Source: Chryseobacterium taiwanense (lineage in GTDB: Bacteria > Bacteroidota > Bacteroidia > Flavobacteriales > Weeksellaceae). From it: DNA of 64,000 nt. The stretch lies in the NCBI RefSeq assembly GCF_000813825.1, contig NZ_JWTA01000014.1, positions 1 to 64,000 of the forward strand, written 5' to 3'. This document shows, piece by piece, positions 19,204 to 28,525 of this stretch; within the stretch, counting starts at the first letter, position 1; every line of letters begins with the position of its first letter. The notes beneath the pieces were generated by a model. It was given only the letters and a program-made list of their open reading frames with translations, searched no databases and was not told the origin of the DNA. The position numbers and the translations under genes are program-made.

Positions 19204-20211
19204 TTAAAGTTGGTTGTTTTTATCTAAAATTTCCAGTTTTTTATCTAAATCCTGATAAAAAGACTCTTCTGTTGTTAAACCATTAGGCTCCAAAGACCAG
19301 GCTCCCAAAAAGTAATAGGATACATTTTTTGTTTTCTTGAAAACGATGGTATGGGTAGATTTTGTTTTCACATATTTATCAAAGTTTTCGAGAGGGTAGA
19401 AGACTGCCATTCCCAGATTGTCGTCTTTTTTGGTTTCGGTTTGGTTACCGTACGTGGCAATATAAGCCCATTTTTTATTTTGACTGATTCCTTGTTTTAA
19501 CGGAATGTTTTTAATAGCAACAATTCCGGTACATAATCCTGAAATGGTATTACTTAAATTTAAATCTACTTTTACAAAGCGATCTTTGTTGAAAATTGTG
19601 AGTTTAGATTGTAGATCGATTGCATCACCCCAAGTTTTCCAGCCTTTGTAATTGATAGTAGCGTAAGATTGCTCTTTTTCATTGACAACTTTTACCGTGG
19701 TATTTTTTACGATTTTAAAAGTTTCAACAAAATCATTTTGTTCATCATATCTTCCGTAAGAGCCAACGCCAATGGTACGACCGGATTTCAAAACGTCTTG
19801 TCCCCAAGTTGCATCATGATGATAAGATTCAAAGCCGTCTTGTCCTACTTCAGGTAAAACCAACGTATTTACTTTTTTACCGAAAATATCGGTTGCATTT
19901 CTCCAGTCCAAATACAATCTGTACGCGATTTGGTTATTTTCTAAACCAATTCCTTCGTATCTGATGTACGTAGAATGGTCAGTGTGCGATTCGGGAAGCG
20001 TAAGTTCCTGAATATTTTTGAAAGTTCCACCAATGTACTTATTACCGTCCCATTTTCCGCCTTCTTTTACGGAAAGCTCAGCGTAAGAAAAGCTTTTATT
20101 TGGGTTCTTTTTAATGCTTTCAATCACAGAAGTCTGTGCTGAAAGATTTGAAGTTATAAATACCCCTGCAATTAATATTTTAAACACTTTAAGTTTCATA
20201 ATATTTTTCAT
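19204..20211 (-). CDS. DUF4861 domain-containing secreted protein
   Basis: A 335-residue protein with a signal peptide; either the first methionine or the one four codons later could be the start. Landmarks are YRLYLDWRNATDIFGKK near residue 107, YHHDATWGQDVLKSGRTIG near 130 and GVGSYGRYDEQ near 148, which fit DUF4861. The biochemical role is unknown. It lies directly before GH105 (11 bases) and after a PL1 lyase, so it probably helps with unsaturated pectin oligosaccharides in the periplasm. The other family member, at 107-1285, is paired with PL10. Confidence 0.75.
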   Translation of the reverse strand: MKNIMKLKVFKILIAGVFITSNLSAQTSVIESIKKNPNKSFSYAELSVKEGGKWDGNKYIGGTFKNIQELTLPESHTDHSTYIRYEGIGLENNQIAYRLYLDWRNATDIFGKKVNTLVLPEVGQDGFESYHHDATWGQDVLKSGRTIGVGSYGRYDEQNDFVETFKIVKNTTVKVVNEKEQSYATINYKGWKTWGDAIDLQSKLTIFNKDRFVKVDLNLSNTISGLCTGIVAIKNIPLKQGISQNKKWAYIATYGNQTETKKDDNLGMAVFYPLENFDKYVKTKSTHTIVFKKTKNVSYYFLGAWSLEPNGLTTEESFYQDLDKKLEILDKNNQL

Positions 20212-20247
20212 TAGATAACCGATTAATAAAGAGTTTTCATGGTTATT

Positions 20248-21660
20248 TTATTGTTTTTCGGTTATTTTCTTCACTATATCATTAAAATAGACTTCAATAT
20301 TATCGTAGTTTTTATCTAAATCTCTTCCGTTGGCGTTGGCAAGCTTTGGATCTAAATGATTTTTAATTTCCCATTCATCAGGCATTCCGTCATTATCCGA
20401 ATCGGGTAGAGGTTTACCTTGTTTTAATTCTGGAAATCCACCGACATCTTTTTGAGAATCGATGATTCCGTTGGTGCTTCCTTTGGAACCTTTGTATTTG
20501 AAAGTTCCGTTTTTTACATCTTTTATGACATGTACATCAACAGCGTCTCTTACAAGACTTGCTCCTCCAATCTGTAAAACTTTATCATAAGCTTCTTTCG
20601 GAGCATCTGTTTTTACATTATTTTGAATATCGTGAGGCTGATTGATTTTTATGTCATTTTTATCTTTTTCCGTTAAGTTGTAAGAAGACTTCATCTGTGC
20701 AAAAACACCTTGTGTCCAATTGTCTTTCGATATTTCCGGATTGCCTTCAACTAAATTTCCGTTGATGTAATATTTACCCCAAATATTGTAAACTTCAGTC
20801 TCCGGTTTTTCATTTTTGTCGATGGCAACAATTCGTTGTTTAGTCATTGTCGCAGGTCCCGGTTTGTAATAATTGTTGACAATATTTACATTCATTCCTT
20901 CACCGCCATAAACGTTGTTATGTCCCCAGTTGTAAATGACATTGTTTCTGAAATCGGTAAGGTCTGTCAATGCAAATTTACTTCCCGCATATTCTCCCAA
21001 TCTAGGATTTCTGCTGTCGTGGTGAGCATAGAGATTATGATGAAAAGAGGCGAATTTTCCTCCTGCAATTCCACCATAGCCATGAGCTCCTTTCTGATGC
21101 GCAGAATTTCTGAGACTTTCTGTAATCATACACCATTGAAGCGTTGTATTTTCGTTTACATAAATAGAAACCGTTTCATCTGTTGACCAACTCATTGAGC
21201 AGTGATCAACGATCAGATTTTTAATGAATCTCGCGCCCAACGCATCGCCTTCAAAATTTTTCTGGTCACCCATTCTGAAACGCATATAACGGATAATCAC
21301 ATTATCAGCTCCAACAAATGTTTCATAATTGGCAATGGTGATTCCGTCTCCGGGAGCGGTTTGCCCGGCAATGGTAACGTCGCCTTCTTTTATTTTTAAA
21401 GGAGATTCAAGGTAAATGGTTCCTCCTGTTTTAAATACAATATATCTCGAACCTTTTTGATCTAGTGCATATCGTAAAGTTCCTTCTGAACCGTCATCCG
21501 AAAGTTTGGTCACAACATAAATCTTTCCGCCACGACCACCTGTTGTATATCTTCCAAAACCTTCTGCACCAGGAAAGCTTAAAACATTCTGAGCGTTAAT
21601 TAATGTGGAAATACCGCATAAAATTCCTATTGTGAAGAGTTTTGTGAGATGTTTTTTCAT
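20248..21660 (-). CDS. pectate lyase-like protein, PL1 (subfamily 2 type)
   Basis: A 470-residue beta-helix protein with a signal peptide of about 23 residues. It begins with the motif FPGAEGFGRYTTGGRGGK, typical of Bacteroidota pectate lyases, and has LIVDHCSMSWSTDE near residue 152, HHNLYAHHDSRNPRLG near 208 and FRNNVIYNWG near 236. Near residue 430 the sequence DSDNDGMPDEW looks like a calcium-binding thrombospondin-3 or dockerin-like repeat. It is expected to cut polygalacturonan with calcium. It sits between CE8 and DUF4861 in the run behind SusCD, a natural order of demethylation followed by cleavage. Confidence 0.85.
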   Translation of the reverse strand: MKKHLTKLFTIGILCGISTLINAQNVLSFPGAEGFGRYTTGGRGGKIYVVTKLSDDGSEGTLRYALDQKGSRYIVFKTGGTIYLESPLKIKEGDVTIAGQTAPGDGITIANYETFVGADNVIIRYMRFRMGDQKNFEGDALGARFIKNLIVDHCSMSWSTDETVSIYVNENTTLQWCMITESLRNSAHQKGAHGYGGIAGGKFASFHHNLYAHHDSRNPRLGEYAGSKFALTDLTDFRNNVIYNWGHNNVYGGEGMNVNIVNNYYKPGPATMTKQRIVAIDKNEKPETEVYNIWGKYYINGNLVEGNPEISKDNWTQGVFAQMKSSYNLTEKDKNDIKINQPHDIQNNVKTDAPKEAYDKVLQIGGASLVRDAVDVHVIKDVKNGTFKYKGSKGSTNGIIDSQKDVGGFPELKQGKPLPDSDNDGMPDEWEIKNHLDPKLANANGRDLDKNYDNIEVYFNDIVKKITEKQ

Positions 21661-21699
21661 GACTGAAAATCCTTTGGTTTGTTGAGGTTTTAGATTGGC

Positions 21700-22722
21700 T
21701 TATTTCAAATTTTTCTTAACGTTCCAGTTATCTTTTCCTTTTAAAATAATATAGGTTTTGTATTTTTTACTTTCTTCTTTTGTTAATTGATGTGACCACG
21801 GAACTCTTTTAGTACTATCTGATCCTGCTCCTTTTGAATTAAATTCTGCGTAGAAAGTGGTCTTTTCAGCATCGGGCTTGCTCCAGTTGTGCCATCCTTC
21901 AGGTTTGATAGTTGAGTTGATCTCACAATCAATGTAAACCGTTTTGGCAAAAGGTCTCCATGGTCTTCCTAAATAGACTGAATTTTCTTTTGCATTTCCA
22001 ATGATTTTTGAATTGATAAAAACAAATCCGAATTGGTTTTCCTGTGGAGTAGAAGCGGCCGTTACGTAGCTTGCTGTTTCTTTTGAATAAATTGTACAGT
22101 TTTCAAAAACACCAGTTCCCGCTCCGAAAATATAGTCAGTCGTACCTTCGATATAGCAGTTTTTAAAATAATTTCTTGAGGGTTTTGTTTTGTCCGGTGA
22201 ATCCTGTACTCCTTTTAAATATAAAGTGTCCTGATTTCCCAGGAGCCTGCAATTTTCAAATGCTATTCTGTCTCCTGAAGTTAATACTGCCACTGCTTGT
22301 CCGACTCTTCCAGAACTGTTTTCAAATGAAATATTCTTTGCTGTAAAGTCATTAGAATAGATGAAAATGGTAGAAGAACCTGTTGTCCCAATATCTTTTC
22401 CTTCCGAATTCTTTTTTGAAGCAAAATCATCATAAGTGATGATGGTCGTTTGAGGATTTTCACCTTCCAGTAAAATTGCGCCCTTTGTGTCCGGAATGAT
22501 GATTTTTTCTTTGTAAGTTCCTGCTTTAATTAAAATTTTTGTTCTTATGGAAGAACCATTTTCAACCGCATCAATGGCTTGCTGTACTGTGGTAAAGTTG
22601 CCTTTTCCGTCTTTTGAAACCACGATCGTTTTATCAGCAGTTTTAAAAGAAAGAAGACTTAGCAAGATGATTGAAAAGATTGAAAGTGATGTTAAATTTT
22701 TAAGAAAAGTGGAAGTTTTCAT
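21700..22722 (-). CDS. pectinesterase, CE8
   Basis: A 340-residue secreted protein with a hydrophobic N-terminus. CE8 motifs are GQAVAVLTSGDR near residue 142, GNQDTLYLKG near 163, YIEGTTDYIFGAG near 190 and YLGRPWRPFAKTVY near 252. It removes methyl esters from homogalacturonan. This is the first enzyme gene after SusCD and is separated from susD by a strong hairpin (22741-22777) that probably lowers expression relative to the transport genes. It is similar in layout to the CE8 protein at 11358-12335 but is clearly diverged. Confidence 0.88.
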   Translation of the reverse strand: MKTSTFLKNLTSLSIFSIILLSLLSFKTADKTIVVSKDGKGNFTTVQQAIDAVENGSSIRTKILIKAGTYKEKIIIPDTKGAILLEGENPQTTIITYDDFASKKNSEGKDIGTTGSSTIFIYSNDFTAKNISFENSSGRVGQAVAVLTSGDRIAFENCRLLGNQDTLYLKGVQDSPDKTKPSRNYFKNCYIEGTTDYIFGAGTGVFENCTIYSKETASYVTAASTPQENQFGFVFINSKIIGNAKENSVYLGRPWRPFAKTVYIDCEINSTIKPEGWHNWSKPDAEKTTFYAEFNSKGAGSDSTKRVPWSHQLTKEESKKYKTYIILKGKDNWNVKKNLK

Positions 22723-22740
22723 TGAAAAATTTTTAGTTAA

Positions 22741-22777
22741 AATACAGACTTCTCTTTTTACGGAGGAAGTCTGTATT
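22741..22777 (-). terminator. hairpin after susD, probable partial terminator
   Basis: AATACAGACTTC and GAAGTCTGTATT form a perfect 12-base-pair stem with a 13-base loop. On the minus strand the stem is followed by TTTTAAC and a later T-run. Lying between susD and the first enzyme gene, it fits an attenuating terminator or RNA-processing hairpin that makes susCD mRNA more abundant than enzyme mRNA. Confidence 0.65.
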
Positions 22778-22803
22778 CTTTGATATGAATGTGAATTTTT
22801 TAT

Positions 22804-24627
22804 CTAGTAACCGTAATCTTGGGTAAGATTGTAGTTGGAGTTAATAACATCCAAAGCTATTGGAAGTAATTCTTTTTTGTTTGGCTCGAAATAGTATGCA
22901 TAACTCTTGATCGGGTCACCACTGATGTATGGCTGAGTCATCGCAAGTCTCCAGTTTACTTTTGTATAGCCGGAAGGTGTTGCCACACTTTGGTTCGGGC
23001 TATAGAAAATGTCTGCTTTTGCTACTCCTGTTGCTGTATAGAAATCAATATCAGTAACATTTTGCTGAGCTGTTTTTGTTGGTGTATAGGTTACTTTTTT
23101 ATAGAAAATATATTCCGGAACATTGGCATAAGCCCCTGTGCCATTCATGAATTGGGTAAGCTTAGCTCTTGTTTCGTTAATTTTAGTTTCCAATAAATTC
23201 CAACGGATCAGGTCATACTTTCTAAGTCCTTCTCCTCCGAATTCCAATTGTCTTTCTTTAACGATATAATTAAAGAATCCTGTTTTATCTGTTGGGATAG
23301 TTCCTACCTGACCTAAATTACCTGCGTAAGCTCTTTGTCTTACAGCTAAAACGGCATTAATAGCTTCTGTAGAAGGTCCGCTATGAAGCTCATTGTCTGC
23401 TTCAGCAAACATAAGTAGAATGTCAGAATATCTTAATAGAGGCCAATCGATTCCAAGGTTTTGAGAAGTTCCCGTGATAGAGGTCCAAGATTTTCTAAAT
23501 TTACCATCATTCCAGTTAACAGAGGTCTGAAGTTCTTCTTGTTTTGTCGTGTTTACTCTGAAGATGGCAATATTGATATCTCTTCTCAGGTCATATTTTG
23601 TAAATTCATAAAAATATACCGGAATTGCACTGATTCCTCCAGAAGATTTCCAGTCTGTGTCATCATGTCTCAATCCATTGTAATATCCAATTTTACTATC
23701 TGTTTTTGAGTTTCCTCCAAATGCACCGATTGCATAGATTACCTCATTAGTTGTATCCTGAGAATTGGTATGCAATGATCTGAACATTCCTTCATAACTT
23801 GGATTCAATTGATGCTGTCCAGAGTTGATGATATCTTTACACTCATCATAAGCGATCTGATAGTATTTTTGAGGATTAGATCCCTGTAACATTTGCTGAG
23901 GAGCTCTTCTTAATGAATATCCTGCTCTTGCTAATGCTATTCTTGCTCTTAATCCTTTAACGGCTCCTTTTGAAATTCTTTGAGCTGTAGTACCTCCTTC
24001 CGATCTCCAAGGAACAAGATTTTCAGCTTTTAATAAATCATCCAAAAGTTTATCATAGATAACGTCTCTGTCTGTTTTTGCTAAATATACGCTCGGAAGA
24101 TCAGCTGAAGGAACATCCTGAAAAGGAACATCTCCCCAGTTTTTAATAAGGTCAGAATAGAATTGGGCTCTTAATGTTAAAGCCTCACCCAAATATCTGT
24201 CCATAAGTTTTTTATCTGCGTCAGAACCGGTTTTGTAAACAGGAGAAAGAGGGATGTTTTTAATAACAAGATTGGCTCTTTCAATTCCTGCATAGGTATC
24301 TAAGAAAGGTCTTAAAAGCTCTGTATTGGTAGGAATAGCTCCAAAGCAGCTAACTCCTCTTCTGTCATTGGCATTATAATCACCAGAAGTTCTTAAATCG
24401 TCTCCTGATTGTGTAAGGATTAGGTTCATTCTCTGACCATAAGTATTATCACCCATGGTAGAGTTGTAAACTCCCACTAATGCGGAAAATGTATCCGGAG
24501 CGGAATCGAATTGCTGTGCTTCAGCGGTATTAGATAAGCTTTCTACATCCAGATATTCTTCACATGAGTTTAATGAAATTAATCCTGCAATGGAAAATAG
24601 AATTGCTAAAAATTTATTTTTCTTCAT
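22804..24627 (-). CDS. susD: SusD/RagB-family outer-membrane glycan-binding lipoprotein
   Basis: A 607-residue protein from the methionine of MKKNKFLAIL, chosen because a lipoprotein signal with lipobox LNSC follows directly; a 22-codon upstream extension would overlap susC. SusD landmarks include GVYNSTMG near residue 50, RAQFYSDLIKNWGDVPFQD near 150, and WPLLRYSDILLMFAEADNEL near 395, followed by VKERQLEFGGEGLRKYDLIR. It captures pectin oligosaccharides at the cell surface and passes them to SusC. It starts 10 bases after the susC stop. Confidence 0.93.
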   Translation of the reverse strand: MKKNKFLAILFSIAGLISLNSCEEYLDVESLSNTAEAQQFDSAPDTFSALVGVYNSTMGDNTYGQRMNLILTQSGDDLRTSGDYNANDRRGVSCFGAIPTNTELLRPFLDTYAGIERANLVIKNIPLSPVYKTGSDADKKLMDRYLGEALTLRAQFYSDLIKNWGDVPFQDVPSADLPSVYLAKTDRDVIYDKLLDDLLKAENLVPWRSEGGTTAQRISKGAVKGLRARIALARAGYSLRRAPQQMLQGSNPQKYYQIAYDECKDIINSGQHQLNPSYEGMFRSLHTNSQDTTNEVIYAIGAFGGNSKTDSKIGYYNGLRHDDTDWKSSGGISAIPVYFYEFTKYDLRRDINIAIFRVNTTKQEELQTSVNWNDGKFRKSWTSITGTSQNLGIDWPLLRYSDILLMFAEADNELHSGPSTEAINAVLAVRQRAYAGNLGQVGTIPTDKTGFFNYIVKERQLEFGGEGLRKYDLIRWNLLETKINETRAKLTQFMNGTGAYANVPEYIFYKKVTYTPTKTAQQNVTDIDFYTATGVAKADIFYSPNQSVATPSGYTKVNWRLAMTQPYISGDPIKSYAYYFEPNKKELLPIALDVINSNYNLTQDYGY

Positions 24628-24637
24628 AATATTAGGT

Positions 24638-27600
24638 TTAAAAAGTAATATCAACTCCTGATAAAATAAATCTGCTACGCGGATAAGCTGCATAATCTAC
24701 ACCAGGTGTTAAAGGGTTTCTTCTTGTGTTGGCTTCCGGATCGTACCCAGAATATCCTGTGATTGTAAACACATTATTCATGGTGAAATACAATCTGAAA
24801 TTTGAAAGACCTAATTGTTTAGTAAAATCTTTTCCAAGAGAATAACCGATAGTTACGTTGTTTAATCTTAAGAAAGATCCGTCTTCGATAGCATATGAAT
24901 GAAGGAAGTAAGCACCTGCAGGAGGAGTCCATCCCGTTGTATTGGCGTTTAGAGCTGCCAATGCTGTTGGGTCATTCACCTTGTTACCTGCATCATCAAA
25001 CCATCTCCATCTGTTAGCGACTTCTGCTAACATGTTATTGTCTTTATATAAATACTGTGTTGAATATTCAATTTTGTTGGCATTATATACTTTATTTCCA
25101 ACAGAGAAGTTGAACATTAAGCTCATATCCCAGTTTTTGTAACGGAAAGTTTGGTTGAAACCTCCATAGAACTTAGGTTGAGCATTTCCTAAATCGGTCA
25201 TATCTTTATTATCAATAATACCGTCACCATTTAGGTCCTGAAGTTTAAGGTCTCCTGGCTGTACCGCTTTTGCTCCGTTTGCTGCAGCAGCTGAACTTGG
25301 AACTCCTGCTTTTAGTGTATAAACCTGCGTAGCCGCATTATAATCGAAATCACTTACTTCATATCTTCCTGCTGTTACATATCCCCAATAAGTACCTACC
25401 GGTTTACCTACCTGTACCAAGAAATCATTTAAACTGTTTTGCCAGCCTGAAGGGTACAAATAAGAATTAGCCGTAGCTGAAGCACTATTTCCTAAACTTT
25501 TGATGGTATTTTTGTTTGAAGAGATATTCGCATCAATTTTCCATGTGAAGTTATTCTTATTAATGATGGTACTTCCCACAGAGAATTCAATCCCTTTGTT
25601 AGTTGTACTCCCCGAATTTTGATATTGATATTCGTAACCTGATGTCTGAGGAATTCTAGCTAAAAGTAATAAGTCTTTAGTATCTGTTTGATAAAGATCA
25701 AGAGTACCATATACTTTCCCTTTAAATAATCCAAAATCCATCCCAATATTTTTAGAAGCTGATGACTCCCATTTAACATCAGGGTTAGCCATAGTATTTC
25801 CGGTTGTTGCACCAGGAGTTACATTGGTTCCGAAAGCATATCCATAATCGGATGATGTAATAAAGAAAGTATCATATAAGAAAGCTCCGATTCTGTTATT
25901 TCCGGATAAACCGTATCCTGCACGAAGTTTTAATTCACTAATTACTTTGCTATCTTTTAAAAACTCTTCTTCGGCAACTTTCCAAGCTACAGAAGCTGCA
26001 GGGAAATATCCCCATCTGTTTCCTGGACCAAATACACTCGAACCGTCGGCTCTCATAGAGGCTGTTAAGATATATTTGTTCTTAAATATATAATTGGCTC
26101 TCCCAAAAAATGAGGCTATTCGATCGGGTAAAACATTTGTTCTTGGAGCATCCTGAATCATTCCAGATGGAGCTGAAACAGACTGGATGTTAGCAAATGC
26201 TTCCTGAGCGCTTATCGATTTAGGAAGCCATTTAACATTCATTGATAATGACTCGGCATCTGTCTTTACAATTTCTTGTCCCACTAAGAAATCTAATTTA
26301 TGATTTCCAAGTGTTTTTCTGAAATTTAATGTATTCGTATTGGTTATTCTTCTGGATTGTGTTTTGCTTAAAAAAACGACCGGTTGATCATTATTTTGTC
26401 TTGCAAGGCTGGTAATCGGACCAGAGAACTGATTGACAAATTCATCTCTTTGAACATACCCAATTACACTTCTGAAGGTAAAATCTTTATTGATTTTATA
26501 TTCAAGAATTCCATTAAGAAGCAAGTCGTTTCTCCCATTTTCTTTAACTTCATTGTTAGTTAAAAGGATAGGGTTTACAAGATTGGTTTCATTAGCAAAC
26601 AAAGGATCAAAATCATCTACGTTTACAGTAGATCCTCCTTCAAATGGTTGATATCTTACAGCATTTCTTAGTCTATTGGTTCCTTGTGAACCTGTAGAAG
26701 ATGTACCTGCACCAAAAATAGTTTGTCTACTATATCTGGCGTTCAAAGTCATACTTACTTTCTTTGAAAGTTCGTAATCATATTTGAAATTGGCCATATT
26801 TCTCTTAAACCCAGAACCAATCATAATTCCGTCTTCCTGTACATTATTTAATGATAGTGAGAAAGATGAATTGTCAGATCCTCCAGTGATAGCAAGATTG
26901 TGAGTAAAGTTGAATGCTTCCCTTCCAAATACTTCATCCTGCCAATCTCTTTTTTTGACATCTTTGTATTTTGAAAGCTGATCATAAGTACCATATCTCG
27001 CTTTAAAAGCATCTATATCAGTCTGTACCCCTGCTTTATTGTACAATTCGTATTGATAAAGTACATATTGATATGGGTCTAATACATCAATGGTATTTTG
27101 AATTTTTCTTACCCCTAAGAAACCATTATAGTTAATAGACGTTTTAGCCCTTTTACGGCCTCCTTTTGTGGTAATCAAAACAACACCATTTGCTCCTCTT
27201 GCTCCGAAGATGCTGGTAGAAGATGCGTCTTTTAAAACCTCAATAGATTCAATCTCTTTTGGGGATAAAATGGATAGTGCATTATCCATTTGAACTCCGT
27301 CTACAATATATAGCGGAGCATTACTCCCTGTAATTGAGTTACCTCCTCTGATGACGATATCTACATCGGCACCGGGAGAACCTTCACTTAATGAAACCTG
27401 TACTCCGGCCATTCTTCCTTGGATGGCTTCCGCAGCATTTGTAGAAGGCATATCTTTAATTGCATCCGCCTTTACAGAAGAAACAGCATTGGTTACATCT
27501 TTTTTGGAAACCTTTGTATAGCCTACCAAAACCACTTCATCAATGGTGGTTTCCTTTTCCTTTTTTGGCTCTTTTTGCTGAGCCATTGCAAGGATAGGAA

Positions 27601-27652
27601 GTAGAAAGACAGTTAAATATAACCACTTTATTGATTGTACTTTTTTATCCAT
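24638..27652 (-). CDS. susC: SusC/RagA-family TonB-dependent outer-membrane transporter
   Basis: A 1004-residue protein with a signal peptide ending AMAQQ. The TonB-box-like segment TTIDEVVLVGY is followed by a plug domain (AIQGRMAGVQVSLSEGSPG near residue 83, LYIVDGVQM near 115, SIFGARGANGVVLITTKGG near 150), then a beta-barrel ending in ILSGVDITF with a terminal aromatic residue. It imports pectin oligosaccharides across the outer membrane with SusD. It lacks the N-terminal carboxypeptidase-regulatory-like domain and the signalling domain seen in many SusC proteins, so it is a short form not expected to signal to an anti-sigma factor. Confidence 0.93.
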   Translation of the reverse strand: MDKKVQSIKWLYLTVFLLPILAMAQQKEPKKEKETTIDEVVLVGYTKVSKKDVTNAVSSVKADAIKDMPSTNAAEAIQGRMAGVQVSLSEGSPGADVDIVIRGGNSITGSNAPLYIVDGVQMDNALSILSPKEIESIEVLKDASSTSIFGARGANGVVLITTKGGRKRAKTSINYNGFLGVRKIQNTIDVLDPYQYVLYQYELYNKAGVQTDIDAFKARYGTYDQLSKYKDVKKRDWQDEVFGREAFNFTHNLAITGGSDNSSFSLSLNNVQEDGIMIGSGFKRNMANFKYDYELSKKVSMTLNARYSRQTIFGAGTSSTGSQGTNRLRNAVRYQPFEGGSTVNVDDFDPLFANETNLVNPILLTNNEVKENGRNDLLLNGILEYKINKDFTFRSVIGYVQRDEFVNQFSGPITSLARQNNDQPVVFLSKTQSRRITNTNTLNFRKTLGNHKLDFLVGQEIVKTDAESLSMNVKWLPKSISAQEAFANIQSVSAPSGMIQDAPRTNVLPDRIASFFGRANYIFKNKYILTASMRADGSSVFGPGNRWGYFPAASVAWKVAEEEFLKDSKVISELKLRAGYGLSGNNRIGAFLYDTFFITSSDYGYAFGTNVTPGATTGNTMANPDVKWESSASKNIGMDFGLFKGKVYGTLDLYQTDTKDLLLLARIPQTSGYEYQYQNSGSTTNKGIEFSVGSTIINKNNFTWKIDANISSNKNTIKSLGNSASATANSYLYPSGWQNSLNDFLVQVGKPVGTYWGYVTAGRYEVSDFDYNAATQVYTLKAGVPSSAAAANGAKAVQPGDLKLQDLNGDGIIDNKDMTDLGNAQPKFYGGFNQTFRYKNWDMSLMFNFSVGNKVYNANKIEYSTQYLYKDNNMLAEVANRWRWFDDAGNKVNDPTALAALNANTTGWTPPAGAYFLHSYAIEDGSFLRLNNVTIGYSLGKDFTKQLGLSNFRLYFTMNNVFTITGYSGYDPEANTRRNPLTPGVDYAAYPRSRFILSGVDITF

Positions 27653-27774
27653 TTTGTATCCTTATAGTTTTATTTTGGTTGAAAGTTTTTTTTCAATCTT
27701 TGTTTTTTTTGGATTTTAAGTATTCTACTGTTTTTTAGTGGTAAATATTCTTAGAAATGAGTTACGCTTTTAAG

Positions 27775-27788
27775 TGCAATCGATTGCG
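27775..27788. promoter_or_regulatory. candidate LacI-family operator upstream of susC
   Basis: TGCAATCGATTGCG contains the perfect 12-base palindrome GCAATCGATTGC and matches 13 of 14 positions of the xylA-upstream site. It lies 123 bases upstream of the susC start. LacI-family proteins typically bind palindromes with a central CG like this one. Confidence 0.7.
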
Positions 27789-28459
27789 TAATTTTTCATA
27801 AAAAATATTCTGGCTCCTAAACTAATATTATTTTCCAATACGCAAAGAAAAAAATATTATTTTTTCATTAATTTGATTGTTTAAATGAATAGTTTTTATA
27901 AAACTTACGTTTGTTAGGTATTTTTAATTTATTGATAATCATGTATTTATTTTTATTTTTGATATTTTTACGAATGTGTTAATTTTTTTTAAATTTTTTC
28001 GTGTTTAATATTTGAAAACTTAAAAAATACTTAAAATTTAAATCGATTTCTAGTTTGAAAATTCCCCAAATTAATGCTCGAGAACAAAAAAAATGAACTT
28101 TTCCTGATTTTTGTCATATTTTTGAGATAGATTTTAAACTCAATTTTCTACTTAATAATAATTAATCCTATTGTCTATAATATAAAGAGTGATTATAGGT
28201 AATTTTTATAGAATCAATATTGGCTATACCCGTGTTTTATTTTGGCATGATTTTATATTCGTACATAAGTTGAGTATTAATTTTGGTTAATCTCACGCAT
28301 AGAATTCTCTTAGAATATTTCTGTTTTTCTTACTTAATTTAATTTTATTCATTTGTAAATCAGTTTGTTGAAAATTAAAATTAATTTTTTGTTAACTAAT
28401 TGAAGAATAATTATATATTTAACCCACAAGTATTTCTACAAAATTTTAGTGTAATTTTA

Positions 28460-28473
28460 TGCAATCGATTACG
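28460..28473. promoter_or_regulatory. candidate LacI-family operator upstream of kduI
   Basis: TGCAATCGATTACG matches 12 of 14 positions of the same palindrome and ends 52 bases before the kduI start, a position fitting repression of the uronate operon. Confidence 0.65.
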
Positions 28474-28525
28474 CAATGTTTAACAGGTTTTGATAAAACC
28501 GCAAAAAGAAAAAGTATAAAGTAGT

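Larger units (their letters stand above)
27653..28525. promoter_or_regulatory. divergent intergenic region between susC and kduI
   Basis: An 873-base, very AT-rich region without a credible gene on either strand. It separates the divergent susC-led run and the kduI-led operon. It holds two LacI-type operator candidates, one near each end (27775-27788 and 28460-28473). I see no clear riboswitch or small-RNA fold. The length allows long leaders for both transcripts. Confidence 0.6.

Noticed and set aside
27653-28525. A hidden gene or riboswitch in the 873-base gap between susC and kduI
   Set aside because: All frames are short and AT-rich, and no known riboswitch core or strong hairpin is visible apart from the operator palindromes.
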